In this document: in pieces, positions 12,223-22,640 of the stretch | Layout: the number at the start of each line of letters is the position of its first letter | How positions within the stretch are numbered: position 1 is the first letter of the stretch | Source: Cryptomeria japonica | Lineage: Eukaryota; Streptophyta; Pinopsida; Cupressales; Cupressaceae | Length of the DNA: 64,000 bases | NCBI RefSeq assembly: GCF_030272615.1 | Contig: NC_081415.1 | Coordinates: forward strand, 513,670,534 to 513,734,533 | Direction of reading: 5' to 3' | Position numbers and translations under genes: made by a program | The notes under the pieces: generated by a model | Seen by the model: the letters and a program-made list of their open reading frames with translations, nothing else | What the model was told of the DNA's origin: nothing | Database searches by the model: none

Positions 12223-12790
12223 CTAAGAGCTCTTAGGAGAATACTTATGTTTTATCGCCTTCAATTTTTGTGCTTGATCCTTTAGCACCTTAATATCTCC
12301 AGTTAGAGCATCCTTATTTAATGGAAAAGCTTCACCAAACCCTAAAGGACTTGTAGTTATTGGGATAGGGGCAGTAGAAGATACCAACTCTTTGTCTCCA
12401 AAAGCTTTTAGTTTTATTAACACTTTAATATACTTTTGTTGCAATTCATTATGCTTTTTCTCTAGATTCCTTGTAGTTTCCGAACTGAAAGGTGTAGTAT
12501 CTACAACTATTATAGTTGCATCATGAGTATGATTCTCTAACACTCTTCCTAGAATGAGATTACCCATCAATTCTTCCATACTATTCACAATATTGGGCCT
12601 ATTTATATTTGATAACAAGACCCAAATTACAAATGCCTCAAAAGTTGGATTGAATTTTAACCCAAAAGCTTCTTCAACTTGTTCCTATATGGAGAAGACT
12701 TTTTTTTTCTTGATGGTATCAAATACCATGACATTTGATATATACCAATTTGGTAGTAAAAACATACCACTATCAATACAATCTATATCC
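12223..12790 (-). pseudogene. Unrecognised repeat-borne protein, locus A
   Basis: One minus-strand frame runs from about 12790 to the stop at 12223 with very few breaks. Recognisable pieces are LLPNWYISNVMVFDTIKKKK, EQVEEAFGLKFNPTFEAF, a serine-rich middle and a Lys-rich end with coiled-coil character (NLEKKHNELQQKYIKVLIKL). Further upstream on the same strand (about 13560-13420) another piece reads KWYYFLVANEDVLDKIYSSL. Copy B keeps part of the same frame (41275-41093). The overall build, a conserved front part, a basic segment and coiled coils, resembles locus C, but I see no long alignable stretch. Function unknown. Confidence 0.45.
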
Positions 12791-13815
12791 CTTAATTATA
12801 AGAAATATTATCCACCTTGAAATATTATCCACTTTTTGTTCCACCTCTTGCCATTTTGATCTAGATCTACTTTATTTCTTTCTTCTATAACTTTGTTTCT
12901 AATGTATCATGTCTTTTTATTACCAACAAAATCCTTAATTATTTAGGTTTGATAAAATCATCATCGGATAAAAAATTCTTGCAAGCCAAGGCCCTTACAT
13001 CTCTTGTATTGTCACCAACCACCTTCAAGTAATCAATACTTCTCCCTGTTTGTATTGTAGAGACTCTCATCCTTTTTGGTGTAGACTTTGATCAAGAAGG
13101 CTCTAATACCTCAATATTATCCTCAATATAAACAAGTTAAATTGGGGCACTTCTCCACACAAGTATTTTTCCTCCTTGTTTGTTGTCTCTCCTCTTCTAC
13201 AATCATCAGTTGGTCTACATGAGCTTGCATTTTCTTGATTATAAACATCTTATTTCTCATCAACAAGGAATCCTAGGAAAGTTGGATCTTTCTACATCTT
13301 CTCCTTCTCTAATTTGACATTTTTTATCTATTTTCTTGTTCGATTAGGCACCTCTTTAAATAAGAGATCATCTATTATCTCATCTTCATTAAAGTACATT
13401 TCATGAGCAAAAGAATACTTCTTCACACTAATCCTTAATACATGAAGGAATACCTTCAAATCAAAGTTGATTCTTAGATTAGCATTGGAAATTCTATACC
13501 TCTACAATGAAGAGTATATTTTGTCTAGAACATCTTCGTTAGCCACCAAAAAATAATACCATTTCAAAGAGATGGGGAAGAAAGATCCCTTATTTTGGCC
13601 CTCAAATGAGTTTTACCTGATTCATTCAATTTCCAAATAATCTGCAAAGAGGCTAGTCATCTTGGCACACAAACTAGCAACAAATGATGCCTTAGATGAC
13701 ACCCATATTAAAGATAATTATTCTACAATAAATCAAATTTTAATAAGGAAAAAAATAGTAAATCAATTTAATTATATTATCTTTTTAAAATTATTATTTG
13801 CAACTCCATAAGAAG

Positions 13816-13818
<3 letters not shown>

Positions 13819-13903
<85 letters not shown>
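13819..13903. repeat. (AT)n microsatellite
   Basis: About 85 bp of uninterrupted AT dinucleotides. The matching place in copy B (near 42535-42548) has only a few units, so the array expanded or shrank after the copies separated. Confidence 0.95.
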
Positions 13904-13904
<1 letters not shown>

Positions 13905-14839
13905 CTTAATGTAAATTAATCCTTCAAAGAAGAAGATGACGATTAGAATAAATTAATAAAAAACAAGATAGAATATCCTAATAAAAAAGGACAAAATTAA
14001 AATATATTCTTATCAAAAGAAGATAGAAATAAAAGATAGATTTCTAATCCAAAATATAACTATTCTACAATAATTAAAATTTTAATGAGATAAATAATTA
14101 TAAATTAAATTATTTCTAATAATTCTGAATTATTATTAGTAATTTTATAAAAAACATAAATAGTTCAAATAAATTTTTAACTTTTAAAAAAGAAAGAATA
14201 TCTAAATAAAAGAAGATAATACTAAAAGATATTCTAAACAAAAATAAAAAATAGTAAAAGATAGATTTTTTCTTTTATGCACATTCTTTTTTAATTAATA
14301 ATAAAAAAACATGATTTTCAATTATTTTTTTTCTTTTAAATTAATATAGATGTAAACATATGGTTGATATCAATTCAATCATGTTTCATCCTTGTAATCA
14401 ATTTTGAACCATTGATTTCAATAATTAGTTTGCATAGTTCATCTAGGGCATGCCTTTGGCATAATTAACATGGTGATGTAAAAGTAGATTTATCTTTATC
14501 CCTTTCTCAAGTTGTCGACTTGTGTGGTGAATATTACTTCCAATGTAAATATACAAAACCAATTAGGAAGGTTGTTGTCTTAAATAAACTATGAGTGGTG
14601 GTTAATATGCCAAGTTATTTCTATCTTAAATATGTTCAAATTTTCAAACTAGTGATTACAATTCAACATGTACTATCATGCACTTGTTTCATTTTATGAG
14701 ATGACATATCTTTGAGGCATTTTGTCAAATAGTTCATGTGCATTGGGTTGGGCTTAACCAGCACACTCTAAACTTTGATTGCTTAGGGTGGCTGGTGTCG
14801 GCCCCACTAAGAAGGTATGATAGTTCGAAACATGAGAAT

Positions 14840-14939
14840 GCATGGCATGGGATGTGTGGATTCATACTTGGAAACATGAGAATGCATTGGACGGGTTGAT
14901 ATTTTGAAGGCATTCATCATAACTCTGATTACTTTATGA
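14840..14939. repeat. 100-bp direct repeat, right copy
   Basis: Imperfect copy of 11913-12012; see that entry. A second partial echo (gatagttcgaaacatgagaa) lies just before it at 14818-14838. Confidence 0.7.
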
Positions 14940-15404
14940 CTTGTTGGTTAACAGATTTGTCTCCCTCTTAAACTTCTAACTATGATCTCTTTAAAGAAAA
15001 ATGTGACTCCATTTTTCCCTTTTGAAAGAAACAAATTTACCAACAGTTGGAAGAATTATTAAAAATTCAACCTCTGCATTAGAGGGCAGCTCCTCATATG
15101 ATTTGCAATGAATTTATTGTACAATTGATATGCTAACACTTCTAACCACAAAGTATTGAAAGGATTTAGCATTTATCTATGAACACAAATAAACGCCTTC
15201 AAAACTGCAAAACATAAGAAATCTTCTGAAAGACTGTTCAAAGGAGAGTTCATAGAATCTGATTTACAACATATTTGCTGCATACATTCCAAAGAAAAAT
15301 AGGGGCTCACCAAGAGAAACTAATAACTTGATCGATACTCTATCATTCCTCATGGGTCAGGGGGGATCAAGCAAACGAATATCATGCGAGTCATCCAACA
15401 ACCT
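14940..15404. other. Unassigned spacer before E3
   Basis: I see no gene, LTR or repeat in this stretch. Its right edge at about 15404 is an abrupt junction with chromovirus sequence. Confidence 0.4.
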
Positions 15405-15636
15405 ATAATCTATCTATCTATCCCCTCTTCTTCTTCTCCCATTCCTAAACAGGTACTTGATTCCAGGATCATCAAAAAGACTAGAAGACATGACTACCTT
15501 AAGCATTTGATCAAGTGGAAAGATCAACTAGCTTCTGAAGCCACTTGGATACCTGAAAGTGACTTCACCAAGGCTAGTATTCCTCTCTCTATTCTACCCA
15601 AAGGAGTCACATGACTTCTTTGTCACCGAGGGAGTA
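15405..15636 (+). pseudogene. 3' tail of a second E3-family copy (chromodomain end plus PPT)
   Basis: From 15405 the sequence matches 22407-22640 closely, including the end of the chromodomain-like region (HDYLKHLIKWKDQ, EATWIPESDF), the TGA stop at 15612 and the purine-rich tract before the LTR. It lies immediately upstream of the E3 5' LTR, where host DNA should be. This suggests the E3 5' LTR was once also the 3' LTR of a neighbouring copy, most of which has been lost at the 15404 junction. Confidence 0.8.
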
Positions 15637-17968
15637 TGGTGCAGGAGCACCTAGCTTCATTCTCAGCTTCATTTTCATCTTAGGTTTGATTTTTGTTTTT
15701 TTAAGTTGGAAAGTTGTTTAGGATGTTTTTGAAGTTGTTCTAGGTTGTTTTGATGAGTTTTGAACTCATTATGGGGTTTTGGTTTCTTGTTTTCATCTTT
15801 TTGCTCAAAGTTGCCAGTTTGGTGTTGCCTGGCAAAATGATGGAAAAATGAATTTTTTTTTTGTGGTTTTTGTTTTGAAAAGGTTTTAGACATGTTTCTT
15901 GTTTGGGTCTTAGGTTTGAGAAGTATTTTTAGGTGATGGTGAGTTTTGGAGGTCACTCTTGCATTTTCTAGGCACCAAAAGTTGTCATTTAGGCATCAAA
16001 ATGTCAAAATTAAGTGCCCTTGGACATGTACCTTTCTATACAAGAGGTTAACCAACTTGGAGAGGTATTTAATTTCCTTTTTTAACTATTTAAGGGTTGA
16101 TCATTCAAAGTGAAGAAGCAATTTGCAAATTTACACTAGTTTTTTTTGGTTTACTCCAGTTTTTGGCTCCATGTGAACAACAGTCCATACACCAGCTATA
16201 CTTGGCCATTTTGTTCTTGCATTTTCTGATTCTAATATGTTTCCTTAAACTTTTCCCTTTGGTGGCATTTTATTTTATCAAGTTTTGATTTTGTGGCAAA
16301 ATTAGTTTGATTTGACAGTTTCACTGCCTTGTCTGGGAATTGGTAAGGATGCTTGACCAACTTGGTTTCTTGGAGTCCTAAAATGTTCATGGCTTCCCAA
16401 TAAATAGTTGGTCAACATGTAGACTATGTAAATACATGTTTTTTTTTCAAGAATGCAGGTGTAAGGAGTTTTTGTGGCCATTAAGCCCTAGGCAAGTGTG
16501 CCATTTGGCTAGGGTCTTGAAGGAATATAATGCTTTGCTCCACTAGAGAAAGTGCATTTAAACTTTGAACAGAATTTCCTTGATGAAGAATTTTGTATGC
16601 CAAGGCAAAGAGGCTTTCTAAGCCATGACGAGATTGTTTGCAAGTTTACTTTGTGAAAATAATGTCAAAAACAATGAGTCACTGTTTTAGAGACAATTTT
16701 CTTGCATTAGCCTACTCTCCATCATGCATTGGAGATTGTAAGGTTGCTATACCTCCTTTTACTTGATTGTGAACAAGCACAAGGAGTGTTTTTGATGTTA
16801 ACTAAGGATTTGAATTTCCCAAGATCAATCAGTGATCTTTGAGGCAAGATTTGAAATGCAAATTTGCTGTCACAGTCAATTAGGACTGAGTTTTACTTTT
16901 TCCTTGAAGTTATACATGTATTCTTCTCCTTCCAAATGACAGGTATGAAGGAAAATAAGTCAACAAATATTGAGCCTTGTTAAGGAGCACTAAATAGACT
17001 TTTTGTGAGGAGTTCTAATAGTGAAAGTGCAGGTCACAGTGAACTACAAAAAAATAGTGAAAGACAAAGGGCAGCAACAGTCAACTTGACAGTGAATTAA
17101 TTCCATTTTGTAATTGCCTAATGCTTGTATGAAGAGCTAACATGACTCTTCTTTGCTTCTAGATGGTAGACATGTTCACATGTTGAATATAATTGGTTTT
17201 GTTTGCAAATGATGTGTTTGAAAGAGGCAATATTGGAAAAGTTGTAAAATGTTGCATTTTCCTTATAAGCAACTTTTTGTAAAAACTTGTTGTTCAAACT
17301 TTGAAGTGTAAATCTTCTTATTTGTGGCCTAAATAGTCAGTATTAGGGTGGCATTAAGGTCTCTTGTCAATATTGGAGGTTTTATAGTTTGGATCTTGGT
17401 TTTTCACCATCAAAACCCTTCAAAACCCTCCTTTTTCACCCATTTTTTGGAAAAACATGGAGAAGGCCTGAGAGACCGTGAAAATTTATGAATCTTCAAG
17501 TATTCCCAAAAGGGTATCCAAAAATGTAAATCTTTTGTTCTAGAAGTCCATCAGTTGAACAGGGCGAGCACAAAACCCCTAATGGAGGGCTAATTGCCTA
17601 GTAGCGCGTTTTAGGCCTAAAACCAAGTTTTTGTAAAATCAGGTAAGAAAGTGAAGGTTGCAAAGCATGAAATCCAAAAAAACAAGTTGAAACAGGTCAA
17701 TCTAACATGAATTCAACCAATTTGGTGAGTTTGGCTTCATAAGATGGTTTTGGAGCCCTTGGAAGGATGTCATCAAACTAGGGAGTTGGGAGCTTTTGAG
17801 TAGCCAAGAAGAGTTTGACATAGGGAGGTGGAGCAAGGTGAGTTGTTAGACTACCTTTGATCTATTTGCACTTTGACCTTGGTGTTTACACCTTGAAAAT
17901 AGTAAGGAACTTTTGCCAAGCAAACATACTAATCACCTAACAACCACCCAACACTATCCTCCCTATCA
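15637..17968 (+). repeat. 5' LTR of E3
   Basis: Starts TGGTGCAGGAGCACCTAGC and ends CTCCCTATCA, 3 nt before the primer-binding site, 2,332 bp. It matches 22641-24949 over its whole length with scattered substitutions and small indels. Confidence 0.9.
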
Positions 17969-17971
17969 TAG

Positions 17972-17983
17972 TGGTATCAGAGC
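17972..17983 (+). other. primer-binding site of E3
   Basis: The sequence tggtatcagagc is the exact plant initiator Met-tRNA complement. It lies 3 nt after the LTR end, and the gag ATG at 18021 follows about 40 nt later. Confidence 0.9.
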
Positions 17984-18020
17984 ACAGCTATGCTTGGGAA
18001 GAAGTAGCAATTTGGCAACC

Positions 18021-21000
18021 ATGGTGACAAATGCAACAATAGAAAAGAAAGTGGAAGACTAGGAAGAAGAAAATAGGTTACTGAGAGTGAAGCTAGACCT
18101 CTTAGAATAGAAGTTGAGTGAAGTAGAAGTGAAGGTAGATGAAGCTAGCAATAAGATAGAGGGAACAAAAGGTAAGGGTAAGCTATTAGCTATAGAGGAT
18201 GAGACCCCTATACCAGACCTTGTGATAGAGAATGAACCCTTTTTGAAAGCCTTGAAGGCTATGAGTGGGAGAACACTAGAAGGAGTCCCACTATTCAGTG
18301 GTAAAATGGACCCAGAAGTGGTCATGGAGTGGATTGAGGGGCTTGAGAACCATTTTGAGTGTGATGGTGTGATAGAGGCCTAGAAAGTGAAGGTGGCTAA
18401 GTCCAAGTTGAGAGGAGCTTCCTTAACATGGTGGAAGTTCATTTAGGATGAACATGAGAAAGAGGAAAAAGGCCCATAGCAACTTGGAAGGGAATGTTGT
18501 CCAAGATCAGAGAGGCTTACATTCCAGAGGACTATGAAATATAGCTCCATAGGAGAAGACAAAACATTAGGAAAAAAGAGTTAGATGTCAGCACCTACAT
18601 CGAGGAGTTTCAAAAGCTATGCCTTAGGTCAAAGATCCAAGAGGATGAGAATGTCAAGGTTGCTAGGTATCTCAATGGTTTGAGATGGAACATACAGGAA
18701 GAGTTAAGTTTTTTGTGCCCTACAATAGTCTAGAAGTGCTATCAACTTGCACTCAAGGTAGAGGAAAGGAGTAGGAAGAAGAAAGAGTAGCATAACAAAG
18801 GTAGAGGAAGAGGTAAAGATGGTCAAGGCCATCGAGGTAGTTTTGGGGGAAGACACATAGACCAAAGGTCCCAGGGGGAATCTAAGCTTATAGAGAAAAG
18901 TGGGGATTCTCAGAGCAAACCTAATTATAGGGGAAGGGGATCAAGCAACCCAGGAAGAGGTAGGTCTAGTGGCCCAGGTAGAGGGTCTTATTTCTCCAGA
19001 ATGAAATGCTACAACTGTCAAAAATTTGGTCATCCTTCTTATAGGTGTCCTGAGAAGCCTAGTTCATCCCATGGAGGTGAAAAAAAAGTGAACTATGTGC
19101 AGGAGGAAGGAAGTAGTATAAGAACTCCAGCAATGCACCTAGCACTCGAAGATGGTGAAAGCCTAATGATGAGGAGAGTATTGATGCAAGAACCTCATAA
19201 GTGTGAAGTGTCTTAGAGAAGAGCATTGTTCAGGATAAAGTGCAAAATCTTGGGCAAGGTATGTAAGGTGGTTATTGATTCAGGCTCCACAAATAATATT
19301 ATCTCAGAGGAGGTAGTTAGCAAATTGAACCTACCTAGAATGAAGCACAGTGAACCCTACAAGGTAACTTGGTTAAACAAGGGGCAACATGTCCTAGTGA
19401 ATGAACAAGCATGGGTAGACTTCAATATAGGTGAATACAAGGATAGGATACTATGTGACATCCTTCCCATGGATGCTTGCCATCTACTATTGGGTAGACC
19501 TTGGCAATTTGACAGAAGGGCACACCATGATGGTGAAAAAAACACATATTCCTTTCAAAAGAATGGCATTGTCTACAAAATTCAGTCCCTTAGTGAAGAG
19601 ACAAAGAATAGAAAACCACAAGCACATAAAGTGCTATTAGTCAATGAAAAAGAGTTCATCCAAACCATGAAAGAGGGAGATGGGATTGGTTATACACTTG
19701 TAGTAAAACCTAAGGAGGATAAGAAAGAAAAACAAGTTGAGATCCCACAAGAAGTGTAGCAACTTCTTGATAACTTTAAGGGCATCATCAGTGATGGACA
19801 ACCAACAACATTACCTCCTCCTAGAGCCATTAGTCATCAAATTGACTTTATATTGAGAGCTTCTTTGCCAAACAAAGCAGCATACAATATGACTCCTGAG
19901 CAGAACAAAGAGGTAGCTAGATAGATACAAGAGTTATTGGATCAAGGATTAATAAGAAAGAGTATAAGTCCTTGTGCAGTACCCACTATGTTAGCACCTA
20001 AGAAAGGGGGCACATGAAGACTATGTACAGACTCCAGAGCTATCAACAAGATCACAATAAGATACAGATTCCCTATTCCTAGGATAGAAGATTTGATGGA
20101 TTGTTTAGGGGGTGCGAGGTATTTCTCCAAAATAGACTTAAAAAGTGGTTACCATCAGATAAGAATAAAAGAGGGTGATGAGTGGAAAACTACTTTCAAA
20201 ACAAATGAGGGTCTTTATGAATGGTTGGTTATGCCTTTTGGAGTCTCTAATGCTCCCAGTACCTTTATGAGGTTAATGAATGAAGTATTACAGGATTTTC
20301 TCAGTAAGTTTGTGGTAGTCTAGTTAGATGATATACTCATTTTTAGTAAGACTAAAGTGGAGCATTTGAAACACTTACCTATTATTTTGCAAAGATTATC
20401 TGATATGCAGTTAACCATAAATCTTGAAAAATGTGATTTTATGCAGCAAGAGCTAGTCTATCTTGGTTTTGTTGTGTCCAATGGAGATCTTAAGATGGAT
20501 CAATCTAAAGTTGCAGCCATAACAAGTTGGCCAACCCCACAATCAGCCAGTGAAGTTAGGAGTTTTCATGGTCTAGCCCAGTTTTACAGGAAGTTTATCA
20601 GAGGTTTCAATGAAATTTGTGCACCCATGTTAGATACAATAAAAGGTGGTCATAAAGTCAAGTTTCAATGGACCGAAGCATTCAATAAGGGGTTTGAGTT
20701 ACTCAAAACTAGAGTTGCTACATAGCCAGTGCTAATCTTTCCTAGTTTTGATAAACTCTTTACAATAGAATGTGATGCCAGTCATCTTGCAGTAGGTACA
20801 GTCTTGAGTCAAGATAATAGACCAGTTGCTTTCTTTAGTGAAAAACTAAATGATGCAAAGAAAATGTATTCATCTTATGATTCTGAGTTATATGCATTGG
20901 TGCAGACACTCAGGAAGTGGAGGCATTATTTGCTTCCTAAGGAATTTGTTGTGTATACAGACAACCAAGCAGTCAGTCTCTTGAATTCTTAGGATAAACT

Positions 21001-22618
21001 CAACCATAGACATGCGAAATGGGTAGAGTACCTACAAGAATACACATTTACTCTTAAGCACAAGAAAGGCCAATGTAACAAAGTAGCTGATGCTTTAAGT
21101 ACGTGATTGTTAACTATTCAGGAGATCCAAGTAAAGAGTATTGGGATTGATTGTTTTCAAGATTTATATCCTAATGATGATGATTTTGCTGTTGCTTATA
21201 AAGTTTGTCTTGCTTTTGAGAATCATTTTCATAGTGAGTATGCTGAGTATACATTTCAGAATGGTTTGTTATTTAGGGGAGGATAGCTATGTGTTCCTAA
21301 AGGTTCCATGAGAGAAAATCTCATTCAAGAGAAACACAATGGGTGTTTGAGTGGCCATTTTGGTCTCAATAAGACCTTGGAGTTGGTTCAACACTTTTAT
21401 TACTAGCCTAAGATGCAGAGAGATGTCCAGAGGTATGTTGAACAATGCATGGTATGTCAGAAGGCCAAAGGTCATAGCACTAATGCTGGTTTATATCAGC
21501 CACTTCCCATCCCTTCTAGGCCATGGGAGTGCATCAATATGGATTTTGTTGTAGGCTTACCAAGGACAAAAATAGGGCATGACAGTATGGTTGTGGTTGT
21601 TGATAGTTTTAGTAAAATGACTCACTTTATACCTTGCAAAACTACTAATGATGCTAGTCATATTGCTTTTCTTTTCTTTAAAGAAGTTGTCAAAATACAT
21701 GGTTTGCCATCTAGCATTGTATCAAATAGAGATGTTAAGTTTTTGGGTCATTTTTGGAAGACTTTGTGGAAGAAATTGGGTACTAACTTATCTTTTGGCT
21801 CATCTTACCATCCATAGATAGATGGCCAAATAGAGGTGTTGAATAGAACATTGGGTAATCTACTCAGATATCTCACCAAGGAGTATGGACAAAGCTAGGA
21901 TCAGCTCATCCCACAGGCAGAGTTTGCCTACAATGACAGTGTAAGCAGATCCACTGGTAAGAGTCCATTTTAGGTTATTTATGGTATGCATCCAATAGGT
22001 GTTTTTGAGTTACATGATGTGACTAACTTGCAACATGTTAGTGGGATAGCAGAAGATATGGCTCAATCTCTAAAAGAGATACATAAACAGGTTAAGTAGT
22101 CTTTGCAGGACACCACAACAAGAGTCAAGGCAAGGGTGGATGCTTTAAAGAGGGATGTCCAATTCACAGTTGGAGATTTTGTGATGGTACATCTCAACAA
22201 GTCTAGATTGCAAAAGGGTGTTCCTACCAAGTTACAAATGAGAAGAATTGGACCTTGCAGGATTTTGGCTAAGTATGGTCCAAATGCTAATAAAATTGAT
22301 TTGCCTGCTAATGTTTCTTTGTCTCCTATCTTTAATGTTGAAGATTTGGTACCTTTCAAGGGGAAGCCTCTAGAAGAGACTCAGAGAACTTCAGACATTT
22401 CAATTTCCCTTTCTGATCTATCTATCCCCTCTTCTTCTTCTCCCATTCCTGAACAAGTACTTGAATCCAGGATCATCAAAAAGACTAGAAGACATGACTA
22501 CCTTGAGCATTTGATCAAGTGGAAAGATCAACCAGATTTTGAAGCCACTTGGATACCTAAAAGTGACTTCACCAAGGCTGGTATTCCTCTCTCTATTCTA
22601 CCCAAAGGAGTCACATGA
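18021..22618 (+). pseudogene. gag-pol polyprotein of E3, about 20 in-frame stops
   Basis: Gag starts at the ATG at 18021. One frameshift near 18475 moves it into the frame used all the way to 22618. Visible domains are: gag; a zinc knuckle at 19001 (CYNCQKFGHPSYRC, intact C-C-H-C); protease near 19270 (VVIDSGSTNNI, intact D-S-G); reverse transcriptase ([25 protein letters not shown]); RNase H near 20750 ([16 protein letters not shown]); integrase ([28 protein letters not shown]); and a C-terminal chromodomain (YLEHLIKWKDQ, EATWIP). The tyrosine of the RT active-site box is replaced by TAG at about 20322. Nearly all stops are TAG where Gln or Trp is expected, for example YHP-stop-IDGQ at 21816. 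Confidence 0.9.
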
Positions 22619-22640
22619 CTTCTTTATCACCAGGGGAGTA

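Larger units (their letters stand above)
12015..14811 (-). repeat. Dispersed 2.8-kb repeat, copy A, with coding relic
   Basis: Nearly the whole segment matches 40651-43458 in the same orientation. It starts gattaacacaatggag and ends gccccactaag in both copies; flanking sequences differ. The AT microsatellite is expanded here, and about 110 bp present in B near 41825-41940 is missing. There are no TG...CA ends and I could not identify a target duplication. The minus strand carries the coding relic described at 12223-12790. Class of element unknown. Confidence 0.75.

Noticed and set aside
15675-15956. Minus-strand Lys/His-rich frame in the E3 LTRs (also 22679-22960)
   Set aside because: Found in both LTRs, of low complexity, from a T/G-rich stretch; no sign of selection as a protein.
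17972-17983. tRNA gene at the Met-tRNA-like sequences (also at 36681, 52385, 7802)
   Set aside because: Only the 12-nt complement of the tRNA 3' end is present; these are primer-binding sites, without a cloverleaf.
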